Assembly (NCBI GenBank): GCA_039649115.1
Contig: JBBWZQ010000210.1
Location: 1 to 11,829, forward strand
From: DATEJJ01 sp039649115
GTDB lineage: Bacteria > Actinomycetota > Actinomycetes > Mycobacteriales > Micromonosporaceae
Reading direction: 5' to 3'
Length of the DNA: 11,829 nucleotides
Position numbers and translations under genes: made by a program. Below the pieces are notes generated by a model. That model did no database searches, had not been told where the DNA came from, and was given only the letters and a program-made list of their open reading frames with translations. Positions within the stretch are counted from its first letter, which is position 1, and each line of letters begins with the position of its first letter. Below, piece by piece: positions 5,511 to 11,829 of the stretch.

Positions 5511-6958
5511 AGCCCGTACTCCTTCCATCGTCTGTCGACAGTGGACACGACGGCGGGCGACATGACCGCGTCCCGCGGCCAGCCCCGTGTGTATCCCTCC
5601 GTCGGCAGCTTGCGGGTCGCGTCGATGCCCGCCTTGCCACCCCAGAACTGCTGGTAGGAGGCGTGGTCCAGGTGGTCGACCGGCCCCTCGGTGAGCAGCA
5701 GGTCGCGTGCGTAGTCGACGTTGCCGAACGCGCGGAAGGCCACCTCGTGGTAGTCGTGCGGATCGCAGTCGCCGTCCACCACCACGATCAGCTTGGTCAG
5801 CGACAACAGGTGCGCGCCCCAGATGGCGTTCATGACCTTCTGGGCCTGCTTCGGGTACCGCTTGTTGATCGTGACGACCAGGCAGTTGTGGAACACGCCG
5901 GGCTCGGGCATCGCGAGATCCACGATGTCCGGGATGAGCATCTTGATCAGCGGCAGGAAGATGCGCTCCGTGGCGTACCCGATCGGCCCGTCCTCCTGCG
6001 GCGGCTTGGCCGTGATGATCGAGTGGTACACCGGGTCGCGCTGGCTGGTCATCTTCTCCACGTGCAGCACCGGGAACTGCTCGACGGGCGTGTAGAAGCC
6101 GGTGTGGTCGCCGAACGGCCCCTCGGCGTGCCGCTCCCCGGGCTCGACGTAGCCCTCCAGCACGACCTGCGCGCCCGCCGGTACCTGCAGCGGCACCGTC
6201 AGGCAGTCCACCATGTCCACCCGGTCACCGCGAAGGAAGCCGGCGAAGAGGTACTCGTCGATGTCGGCGGGCAGCGGCGCGGTCGCCGCGTAGCTGACCA
6301 CGGGGTCGCACCCGATCGCGATGGCCACCGGCAGCCGCTGGCCGAGCCGCTCCGCGACGGCGTGGTGCGCGGTGGAGTCCTTGTGGATCTGCCAGTGCAT
6401 GCCGAGCGTGTCGCGCGAGTGCTGCTGCAGCCGGTACAGGCCGAGGTTGCGCTTGCCGGTCTCCGGGTGCCTGGTGTGGGTCAGCCCGAAGTTGTGGAAC
6501 ACGCCGCCGTCGTCGGGCCAGGTCTGCAGGCCGGGCAGCCGGTCCAGGTCCACGTCCGGATACACCACCTCCTGGCACGGCGCGGTCTTGACCCGCTTCG
6601 GCGGCACCGACCGCAGCTGCATCAGCTTGCCGAGGCCCTCCCGGACACCGGCCCAGCCGACCGGCAGCTCCGGCCGGATCAGCTCGCCGATGCGGTGCCC
6701 TATCTCGTTCACGTCCTCGACGCCGAGGGCGAGAGCCATCCGCCGGTGGGTGCCGAAGAGGTTGATGGCGACGGGCATCTGGCCACGGGTCGGCTTCTCG
6801 AACAGCAGCGCCGGCCCCTGCGCGCGTACGGTCCGGGTGACGATCTCGCTGATCTCCAGGGTCGGGTCGACGGGTACCGGTACCCGGTGCAGCTCACCGG
6901 CCGCCGCCAGCGCGGACAGGAAGTCCTTCAGATCGTCGTACGGGTAGCCCTTGGCCAT
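5507..6958 (-). CDS. mqnL: UbiD-family decarboxylase of menaquinone biosynthesis
   Basis: A 483-residue cytosolic UbiD-family enzyme of normal length. It should use prenylated FMN and a divalent metal to decarboxylate prenylated 1,4-dihydroxy-6-naphthoate in the futalosine route to menaquinone. Supporting blocks are NLGLYRLQQHSRDTLGMHW (171-189), GCDPVVSYAA (216-225), the highly conserved EGPFGDHTGFYTP (279-291), GPIGYATERIFLPLIKML (324-341) and KRYPKQAQKVM (367-377). The closest named relative I recall is the SCO4490-type menaquinone decarboxylase of Streptomyces; I could not run a search to separate it from other UbiD subfamilies. The ATG at 6958 begins with MAKGYPYDDLKDFL, typical of the family. 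No clear ribosome-binding site precedes it, so leaderless or weakly initiated translation is possible. It is the first gene of the ubiD-mqnP-ubiX operon. Confidence 0.93.
   Translation of the reverse strand: MAKGYPYDDLKDFLSALAAAGELHRVPVPVDPTLEISEIVTRTVRAQGPALLFEKPTRGQMPVAINLFGTHRRMALALGVEDVNEIGHRIGELIRPELPVGWAGVREGLGKLMQLRSVPPKRVKTAPCQEVVYPDVDLDRLPGLQTWPDDGGVFHNFGLTHTRHPETGKRNLGLYRLQQHSRDTLGMHWQIHKDSTAHHAVAERLGQRLPVAIAIGCDPVVSYAATAPLPADIDEYLFAGFLRGDRVDMVDCLTVPLQVPAGAQVVLEGYVEPGERHAEGPFGDHTGFYTPVEQFPVLHVEKMTSQRDPVYHSIITAKPPQEDGPIGYATERIFLPLIKMLIPDIVDLAMPEPGVFHNCLVVTINKRYPKQAQKVMNAIWGAHLLSLTKLIVVVDGDCDPHDYHEVAFRAFGNVDYARDLLLTEGPVDHLDHASYQQFWGGKAGIDATRKLPTEGYTRGWPRDAVMSPAVVSTVDRRWKEYGL
5519..5525 (-). 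promoter_or_regulatory. Ribosome-binding site GAAGGAG deciding the mqnP start
   Basis: On the minus strand GAAGGAG lies inside the last codons of ubiD, 8 bases before the GTG at 5510. It immediately follows the alternative ATG at 5528-5526, which therefore cannot use it. Confidence 0.75.
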
Positions 6959-7069
6959 GACGCCAGTCTGACAAGCGACCCGGTACTGGTCGCGCGCGGG
7001 CCGACGACCGAGGGCTGGCGCCATGATCAGGTCGAGCCCGGCGCGCCGGGGCGGCGTTACCGATGTCGC
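6959..7069. promoter_or_regulatory. Divergent promoter region between the menaquinone operon and the secreted-protein gene
   Basis: This 111-base gap must hold the leftward promoter of the menaquinone operon and probably the rightward promoter of the next gene, since both genes start outward from it. I found no convincing -35/-10 pair on either strand. CTGACA at 6968-6973 resembles a -35 hexamer but has no partner at the right distance. Confidence 0.4.
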
Positions 7070-7816
7070 ATGTGGACGGTTGGGTCCACTGTGAAGTGGG
7101 TGCGGGGGGTGCGCGCGGTCGGGTGCGCGGTTCTCGGGGCGCTGCTGCTCGACCTGTGCACCGGTACGGCCAGCGCGCCGACGCGGGCGCCCGGTGCCGG
7201 GTACCACCACCTCGGCGCGACCACCGCCGGTACCTGGTCCGGGGTGCTCGGCCGGATGGCCGTGACGTCGTCGGGGGTGCGCGACGGCACGTACGACTTC
7301 GTGGCGAGCCGCTTCATGGTCAAGGCCGGCACGCCGGGCGGCGTCAAGTGGTTGGAGGCGGGCTGGGCGCAGACGGGCTGGTCCGGACGGGGACGCCAGC
7401 GGGTGTACACGTTCGACACCAACTCGAACCGGTGGACCTTCTACGACCAGTACCCGATCCGCGACGGCGACCGCGTCTGGATCGAACTGGCGGCCGTGAC
7501 CGGCGGACCCGCCGCCACCTGGGTCGCGTGGCTGTGGTGGCACGACTCCTGGCGGCGGTTGACCGCGCAGCGGCTGCCGCTCGGCGAGCACGCCCTGGTC
7601 GAGCAGTACGTCGAGGTCTACGTGGACCCCCGGCGCGGCGGCACGGTGCGGGTACCGCCGATCGAGGTGGACAACGTGCAGGTGCGGCCCGAGCCCGGCA
7701 CGGCGATGCGGTACTGGACGCGGGACGCGGTGCCCACCAGCCAGGGCAGCGGGGACAGCCGGTACTGCCTGGCGTGGCGCAACGGCTACGACACCTGGCG
7801 CGCCGGCAGCTGCTGA
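7070..7816 (+). CDS. Secreted tryptophan-rich protein of unknown function
   Basis: A 248-residue protein from the ATG at 7070. The N-terminus is a Sec-type signal: basic residues K9, R12 and R15, a hydrophobic core (AVLGALLLDL), and a likely cleavage after TASA (residue 36). The mature part is rich in Trp and Tyr with alternating strand-like segments: FMVKAGTPGGVKWLEAGWAQTGW (82-104), VYTFDTNSNRWTFYDQYPI (112-130), ATWVAWLWWHDSW (149-161) and ALVEQYVEVYVD (175-186). This looks like an all-beta extracellular domain. Only two cysteines remain after cleavage, C233 and the very last residue C248, so a terminal disulfide loop is likely. No lipobox was found. A GTG at 7091 is an alternative start (241 residues) that still leaves a good signal peptide; neither has a strong ribosome-binding site. 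The gene is isolated on the plus strand and ends 4 bases from the convergent ccsB stop. Confidence 0.85.
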   Translation: MWTVGSTVKWVRGVRAVGCAVLGALLLDLCTGTASAPTRAPGAGYHHLGATTAGTWSGVLGRMAVTSSGVRDGTYDFVASRFMVKAGTPGGVKWLEAGWAQTGWSGRGRQRVYTFDTNSNRWTFYDQYPIRDGDRVWIELAAVTGGPAATWVAWLWWHDSWRRLTAQRLPLGEHALVEQYVEVYVDPRRGGTVRVPPIEVDNVQVRPEPGTAMRYWTRDAVPTSQGSGDSRYCLAWRNGYDTWRAGSC

Positions 7817-7820
7817 CCCG

Positions 7821-8783
7821 TTACTTCACTCCCGCGTAGGAGTGCAGGCCGGAGATGACGAGGTTGACGCCGAACAGGTTGACCATCATCGCGACCCAGG
7901 CGATCACCGCGATCCAGGTCGCGACGCTGCGCTTGACGCTCGGCGTCGCGCGGGCGTGCAGGTAGCCGGCGTAGAGCACCCAGGCGACGAAGGACCAGGT
8001 CTCCTTCGGGTCCCACCCCCAGTACCGGCCCCAGGCCGCCTCCGCCCAGACCGCGCCGCAGATGATGGCGAAGGTCCAGATCGGGAAGGCGAAGGCGTGG
8101 ATCCGGAAGGTGAGCCGCTCCAGCCCGTCGGAGCCGGGCAGCCGGTCACCCAGCGAGTAGGGGAAGCGGTCCTTCCCGGCCTCGTACCCGATCCGGACCA
8201 GGGTCAGGGCGGCCGCCACGAAGCCGACCAGCAGGATGCCCGACGCGGTGATCGCGGCCGAAACGTGGATCTTCAGCCAGTACGAGTCGAGGGCCGGCAT
8301 GAGCGGACCGACCTTCGTGTACAGCCGCAGCGCGTCGGTGCCGAGCAGCAGCACGAGCGCCAGCGTGACGTACAGGCCCAGCGGACGCACGGTGGGACGC
8401 CGGGCCAGCAGCACCAGCCACGCGGTCGCGCCGACCAGGCAGGCGGCGAGCACGAACTCGTACATGTTGCCCCACGGCACCCGGTGCGCGGCCAGGCCAC
8501 GGGTGACGACGGACCCGACATGCGCGAACCAGGTGGCCACGGTCAGCCCGAGCGCGATCCGTCCCGCGACGGCACCGGCCATGGCGTGGACCGGGGCCGG
8601 GGCGGCCGGCGGCGGTTCCTCCACAAGGGAGGGACCGCCGGCGCCGGCCAGCACCCGTTCCCCGGTGGCGACCCGGGCCACCACGCCGCGGCTGCCGAAG
8701 GCGTACTCCGCGGCGTAGGAGAGCATCGCCAGCGCGTACCCCAGAATGGTTGTTTCCAGCAGGAGGACGGACAGTCCGCTCAC
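7821..8783 (-). CDS. ccsB: Cytochrome c biogenesis protein CcsB (ResC-type), System II
   Basis: A 320-residue polytopic membrane protein with about eight hydrophobic segments. Together with ResB it moves haem to the outer face of the membrane and attaches it to CXXCH motifs of apocytochromes c. The signature WWD domain is clear: WGRYWGWDPKETWSFVAW (251-268). Candidate haem-ligand histidines flank it, notably H173 (WLKIHV) and H314 (SGLHSYAG), with H229 also present. A Pro/Ala-rich soluble loop (about 41-67) follows the first helix. The GTG at 8783 overlaps the resB TGA as GTGA; in-frame extension further upstream lies over resB and is spurious. It is the last gene of the leftward operon, and no terminator fits the 4-base gap to the convergent gene. 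Confidence 0.95.
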   Translation of the reverse strand: MSGLSVLLLETTILGYALAMLSYAAEYAFGSRGVVARVATGERVLAGAGGPSLVEEPPPAAPAPVHAMAGAVAGRIALGLTVATWFAHVGSVVTRGLAAHRVPWGNMYEFVLAACLVGATAWLVLLARRPTVRPLGLYVTLALVLLLGTDALRLYTKVGPLMPALDSYWLKIHVSAAITASGILLVGFVAAALTLVRIGYEAGKDRFPYSLGDRLPGSDGLERLTFRIHAFAFPIWTFAIICGAVWAEAAWGRYWGWDPKETWSFVAWVLYAGYLHARATPSVKRSVATWIAVIAWVAMMVNLFGVNLVISGLHSYAGVK

Positions 8784-10360
8784 GATGACCCCGCTTCTCT
8801 CACGATCGCCTCGAACTCTGCGTTGAACCCCGCGTACTCGCCGCGCGCCAGTGCGGCGGCCTCCGCCGTGCTGGCGCGGCCGTCCCCGGTGACCCGGAAC
8901 CAGACCCGGCGGCGCCGGCCGAACAGCATCGCGACCAGCCCCACCAGCAGGCAGACCGCGCCGGCGAGGACCACCTGCTCGCCCGGGTCGTACCGCACGG
9001 TGACCGCCGCCCACTGGCGCGTGCCGACGAACTCCACCCGGGAACCGTCGTCCAGGGTTGCCGACTCGCCAGGTTTGAGCCGCAGCGGCGCGGCCGTCAA
9101 CGCCGTCAACCGGCCGCTCGCGATCTCGTCCTGGTTGAGCGTGTAGACCGAGTGCGGGATACCGGTGTCCAGCCCGAGGTCGCCACGGTACGGGGTGATC
9201 ACCAGTACCGGGTTCCGCTCGGCCGGGAAGACCGAGACGGCGTCCTTGCCGTTGGCGGTCGGCACGTACACGCCTTGGAAGGCGACCTGCTGCTTGTGGT
9301 CCGGGTCGCGCCCGGTTGGCGGGGTGTTGACGTCCGGGAACTGGGCGACGCCCTCGCTCGTTTCCAGGCCGTCCCGGGCGAGGAACGGGGCGACGGTGGT
9401 CTGCGTGCGCCCGTACCGGTCGGTGTAGCGGATCACGGGGGCGTACCCGTGTCCCATCAGGTAGACCCGCGCCTTCGCGAGGCGCAGCGGGTCGTTCACC
9501 TTGATCCTGGTGGTGCGCTCCGGCCCGTCCCCGACCGTGTACGCCACGTCCGCGGCGTAGGCGAGCGGCTCGCCGGTGTCGGCGTACCGGGCCTGGAAGC
9601 GGTTCAGTTGCAGGCAGAAGGGCTCCAGGTCGCCGGGCTTGACGCGGGTACCCAGCCCGTAGTCGTCGTACTGCTGCAGTGTGTTGCAGAACGCCTGGTC
9701 CGGACCCTCCACGACGAGCCGGTCCGCGTGGTAGCCGTACGACGAGCCGAACGCGACCCCGGTCAGGATCGCCAGCAGCGAGAAGTGGAACAGCAGGTTG
9801 CCGCTCTCCTTGAGATGCCCCTTCTCGCCGCTGACCGTCACGCTCCCGTCGGCCCGCGCGCGCGTCCGCACCCGGAACCGCCGCGCCTTGAGCAGGGCGT
9901 GCAGCCGCTGCGCGGCAGCGGCGGGAGCACCGTCGAGCACCAGGCCGCCGGCATGCGCCGGCATGCGGTCCAGCCGGGCCGGAGCATCCGGGGGTACCCG
10001 CAGCAGCGCGACCGCGTGCGCCCGCAGCCGCGGGACCAGGCAGCCGACGAGCGAGATGAACAGCAGCAGGTAGATCGCGGAGAACCACGGCGAGGAGAAG
10101 ACGTTGAAGGCGGCGAGCCGGTCCAGCCACGGCGCCAGCTTCGGGTGCGCCACGTAGTACTGGCTCACCTTGTCCTGGTTGAGATTGCGCTGCGGGAGTA
10201 CGGAGCCGGGGATCGCGGCCACGGCGAGCAGGAAGAGCAGGATCAGCGCGGTACGCATGCTGGTCAGCCACCGCCACAACCGCCGGAACAGCCCCATCAC
10301 GACCCGCTTGTTGTCGGGTGGCAGATCTTCGGTGGGCGGTGCCAGGGTCTGCGTACTCAT
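8780..10360 (-). CDS. resB: Cytochrome c biogenesis protein ResB, System II
   Basis: A 526-residue protein with three N-terminal membrane helices (about 36-53, 92-110 and 187-207), a large extracytoplasmic domain (about 208-460) and a final helix (462-480), the usual ResB topology. Family features include PGSVLPQRN (51-59), the GHLKESGNLLFHFSLL segment with H192 in the third helix (181-196), and WFRV after the last helix. It partners CcsB in haem delivery and cytochrome c haem ligation. In actinobacteria the main client is the dihaem cytochrome c subunit of the bcc complex. The ATG at 10360 has GAGGA five bases upstream and overlaps the stop of the bridging mini-ORF as ATGA. The stop overlaps the ccsB start. 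Confidence 0.95.
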   Translation of the reverse strand: MSTQTLAPPTEDLPPDNKRVVMGLFRRLWRWLTSMRTALILLFLLAVAAIPGSVLPQRNLNQDKVSQYYVAHPKLAPWLDRLAAFNVFSSPWFSAIYLLLFISLVGCLVPRLRAHAVALLRVPPDAPARLDRMPAHAGGLVLDGAPAAAAQRLHALLKARRFRVRTRARADGSVTVSGEKGHLKESGNLLFHFSLLAILTGVAFGSSYGYHADRLVVEGPDQAFCNTLQQYDDYGLGTRVKPGDLEPFCLQLNRFQARYADTGEPLAYAADVAYTVGDGPERTTRIKVNDPLRLAKARVYLMGHGYAPVIRYTDRYGRTQTTVAPFLARDGLETSEGVAQFPDVNTPPTGRDPDHKQQVAFQGVYVPTANGKDAVSVFPAERNPVLVITPYRGDLGLDTGIPHSVYTLNQDEIASGRLTALTAAPLRLKPGESATLDDGSRVEFVGTRQWAAVTVRYDPGEQVVLAGAVCLLVGLVAMLFGRRRRVWFRVTGDGRASTAEAAALARGEYAGFNAEFEAIVREAGSS

Positions 10361-10440
10361 GCCCGTCCTCGCTTCGCCGCGGCCGGGCAGGAGGCACGAA
10401 GGCGCCGGGCGGGCTGATTCGCTGGCTGACGCTCGCTCAT
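10357..10440 (-). CDS. Possible 27-residue bridging ORF between ccdA and resB
   Basis: An ATG at 10440 overlaps the ccdA TGA as ATGA. The frame runs 27 codons and ends in a TGA that overlaps the resB ATG, again as ATGA. The peptide begins MSERQPANQPARRLRAS and is strongly basic (six Arg, one Lys) with no hydrophobic segment. Without it, this would be the only untranslated gap in an otherwise overlapping operon. It could be a translational coupler that carries ribosomes to resB, a microprotein, or chance. The sequence under the first codons (10412-10440) resembles short dispersed repeats I have seen at gene ends in Micromonosporaceae, which may be its origin. I recognise no family. Confidence 0.4.
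   Translation of the reverse strand: MSERQPANQPARRLRASCPAAAKRGRA
10366..10370 (-). promoter_or_regulatory. Ribosome-binding site GAGGA for resB
   Basis: On the minus strand GAGGA sits 5 bases before the resB ATG at 10360. It confirms that start and lies within the mini-ORF upstream. Confidence 0.7.
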
Positions 10441-11228
10441 ATGCCGACCGCCCCGGCGCCGACCGTGGCGCGCAGCCAGGTGATGAAGTCCAGCCAGCCG
10501 CCGGTCACCAGCGCCAGCCCGACGAGCACCAGCAGCGCCCCGCCGATCCGGGTGACCCACACGCTGTGCCGGCGGATCACCGCGAAGACCCCGAGCAGCT
10601 TGCGGAAGCCCAGCCCGAACGCGAGGAACGGGATGCCCAGGCCCAGGCAGTACGCGACGACGAGCATGATCGCCCGGTCCGTACCGCCGGCGTAGGTCAG
10701 CGCCAGCACGGCGGACAGCGTCGGGCTCAGGCAGGGCGTCCAGGACAGCGCGAACACCGCCCCGAGTACCGGCGCGCCGGCCAGTCCCGCCGCGGGCAGC
10801 CGGTGGATGCGCAGTTCGCGCTGCAGGCCGGGGATCAGGCCGGCGAACGCCAGTCCCATGACGATCACCGCGATGCCGATGCCGATCTCGATCGGCCGCT
10901 CGTGGGCGAGCAGGGCCTTGCCGGCCCGCGCGGTCAGCACGCCGGTGAGCGTGAAGACCGCGGTGAACCCGGCGACGAACAGCAGCGAGCCGGCCAGGAT
11001 CCGGCCGCGCACCCGGGCACCGCTGCGCGCAACCGGGTTGCCCCGCGGGTCGGTGCCGAGGGCGGCGTCCAGGTCGGCGCCGGCCATCCCGGTCACGTAC
11101 GACAGGTAGCCGGGCACCAGCGGCAGCACGCACGGGGACAGGAAGCTCACCAGCCCGGCCAGCGCCGCGACCGCCACCGCCAGCAGCAGCGGCCCGCTGC
11201 TGGCGACGTTGGCGAAGGAGTTGCCCAC
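10437..11228 (-). CDS. ccdA: Cytochrome c biogenesis / thiol-disulfide transporter CcdA
   Basis: A 263-residue membrane protein with about six hydrophobic helices. It passes electrons from cytoplasmic thioredoxin to extracytoplasmic thiol-disulfide proteins such as ResA. The two redox cysteines are in the expected places: C33 in FLSPCVLPLVPGYLSYVTG (29-47) and C166 in WTPCLSP (163-169). A charged loop (about 50-76) follows the first motif. The GTG at 11228 shares its first base with the resA stop (TAGTG) and follows GGCGGAG at a normal distance. Upstream in-frame sequence lies over resA in the wrong frame and was excluded. The order resA-ccdA-resB-ccsB is the standard System II set. Confidence 0.95.
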   Translation of the reverse strand: MGNSFANVASSGPLLLAVAVAALAGLVSFLSPCVLPLVPGYLSYVTGMAGADLDAALGTDPRGNPVARSGARVRGRILAGSLLFVAGFTAVFTLTGVLTARAGKALLAHERPIEIGIGIAVIVMGLAFAGLIPGLQRELRIHRLPAAGLAGAPVLGAVFALSWTPCLSPTLSAVLALTYAGGTDRAIMLVVAYCLGLGIPFLAFGLGFRKLLGVFAVIRRHSVWVTRIGGALLVLVGLALVTGGWLDFITWLRATVGAGAVGI

Positions 11229-11779
11229 TACGTCTCCGCCGCGATCCGCTTCACCAGTTGACCGAGGCCGTCCTCGGTGACCGCGTCGTGCACCGCCGCC
11301 GCGACCCGCCCCTGCCGGTCGATGACCAGCGTGCTGGGCAGCGTGCTGGAGACGTCGCGGAACTTGAGCGCGACCCGGCCGGCCGGGTCGAACAGGCTCG
11401 GGTAGGTCAGCCGGTCGCGCTGGAACGCGAGGGCCTTGTCCTTCTCGTCGCGGCTGTTCACCCCGACGAACACCACCCCGCTGTCCTTTGTGGACTTGTA
11501 CACGTCGACGAGGGCGCTGGACTCCAGCACGCACGGGGCGCACCACTCGGCCCAGAAGTTGATGACGACCACCCGGCCCCGCTCGCCGGCGAGGTCGAAG
11601 GTACCGGCGCCGAGCGTGTCGCCGGACACCCGCGGTGCCGCCACCCGCCTGCCGGCCGGGTACTCGATGGTCCGGCCGTCCCCGGAGACGTACCGGTTCG
11701 CGCCGCTCGTCTGCGCGACCGTCCCGGTGGAACACCCGCTCAGCGCGAGCACCGCGAGCAGCACCGCCCGGCGCTTCAT
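11228..11779 (-). CDS. resA: ResA/TlpA-type thioredoxin-fold lipoprotein
   Basis: A 183-residue protein with a lipoprotein signal (MKRR, hydrophobic core, lipobox LSGC with C16 as the lipid-attachment site). It is therefore anchored to the outer face of the membrane. The thioredoxin-like domain carries the active site WCAPC (C80, C83) in VVINFWAEWCAPC and a cis-proline at P148 (STLPSTLVID). It should reduce the CXXCH cysteines of apocytochromes c before haem attachment, receiving electrons from CcdA. The ATG at 11779 overlaps the preceding stop as ATGA. The stop overlaps the ccdA start by one base. Confidence 0.95.
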   Translation of the reverse strand: MKRRAVLLAVLALSGCSTGTVAQTSGANRYVSGDGRTIEYPAGRRVAAPRVSGDTLGAGTFDLAGERGRVVVINFWAEWCAPCVLESSALVDVYKSTKDSGVVFVGVNSRDEKDKALAFQRDRLTYPSLFDPAGRVALKFRDVSSTLPSTLVIDRQGRVAAAVHDAVTEDGLGQLVKRIAAET

Positions 11780-11829
11780 CGCGTCACCAGGTGTGCGGCC
11801 GGCTCGGTGTACCCGATGCCGACCAGTCG
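11776..11829 (-). CDS. C-terminal end of an upstream operon gene (truncated by the window)
   Basis: The minus strand is open from the window edge for 17 codons (RLVGIGYTEPAAHLVTR) and ends in a TGA that overlaps the resA ATG as ATGA. Codon third positions are strongly GC, as in real genes here. In many actinobacteria a histidine phosphatase gene precedes resA, but too little is visible to identify this one. Confidence 0.55.
   Translation of the reverse strand, partial: RLVGIGYTEPAAHLVTR

Noticed and set aside
5511..5528. ATG at 5528 as the mqnP start
   Set aside because: The ribosome-binding site lies downstream of this ATG and correctly spaced for the GTG at 5510, which also forms the GTGA overlap used elsewhere in the operon.
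5663..7069. Long plus-strand open frame upstream of, and in frame with, the secreted-protein gene
   Set aside because: It is antisense to the well-supported ubiD gene, composed of Val/Gly/Arg/Asp/His-rich shadow sequence, and the signal peptide begins only at 7070.
7124..7159. Lipoprotein signal in the secreted protein
   Set aside because: Cysteines at residues 19 and 30 occur in the signal region, but neither is preceded by a proper lipobox after a hydrophobic core; an ordinary cleavage site (TASA) is present.
8784..10397. In-frame N-terminal extension of ccsB over resB
   Set aside because: It is a frame shadow of resB; the WWD protein starts at the GTG overlapping the resB stop, and the extension is low-complexity Arg/Ala/Gly.
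11229..11735. In-frame N-terminal extension of ccdA over resA
   Set aside because: It is the shadow of resA in another frame; CcdA homology begins just after the GTG at 11228.
1..11829. Mobile elements, CRISPR arrays, tRNA or rRNA genes, biosynthetic clusters or phage genes
   Set aside because: No transposase or integrase motifs, terminal inverted repeats, regularly spaced repeats or tRNA-like folds were seen, and composition is even apart from the bldC upstream patch.

Overview
The window is very GC-rich (roughly 70%), uses GTG starts heavily and overlaps its stop and start codons. This is the style of a filamentous actinobacterium. The presence of bldC, the futalosine-type menaquinone genes and System II cytochrome c maturation genes fits an actinomycete. 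Micromonosporaceae is my best guess from overall texture, but the sequence alone does not settle the family.

Layout. (1) Positions 1-4000 read rightward: the 3' part of a proline-rich, probably tail-anchored membrane protein; a DEAD-box RNA helicase; a putative glycolipid-binding (DUF1089-type) protein coupled to it; a roughly 300-base regulatory gap; and the small MerR-like developmental regulator gene bldC. (2) Positions 3997-6958 read leftward: ubiD-like decarboxylase, then mqnP prenyltransferase, then ubiX flavin prenyltransferase, joined by two GTGA overlaps. They form a late menaquinone-biosynthesis operon. (3) Positions 7070-7816 read rightward: a lone secreted, tryptophan-rich protein of unknown function. 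(4) Positions 7821-11829 read leftward: the end of an unidentified gene, then resA, ccdA, a 27-codon bridging ORF, resB and ccsB. This is the System II cytochrome c biogenesis operon.

How they fit together. ResA and CcdA carry reductant across the membrane to keep apocytochrome c thiols reduced. ResB and CcsB deliver haem and attach it. The mqnP/ubiD/ubiX set makes menaquinone, the electron donor to the cytochrome bcc complex. The leftward half of the window is therefore a respiratory-chain assembly block. It is interrupted only by the secreted orphan on the opposite strand.

Most of the window is recognisable. The points most worth a second look are: the bldC upstream region, with a stress-sigma-like promoter, a 9-bp direct repeat and a perfect 12-bp palindrome at the predicted transcription start; a 27-codon ORF fitted between ccdA and resB by ATGA overlaps at both ends; the unknown secreted protein; and the 4-base tail-to-tail overlap of bldC and ubiX. 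I see no mobile element, CRISPR array, tRNA or rRNA.
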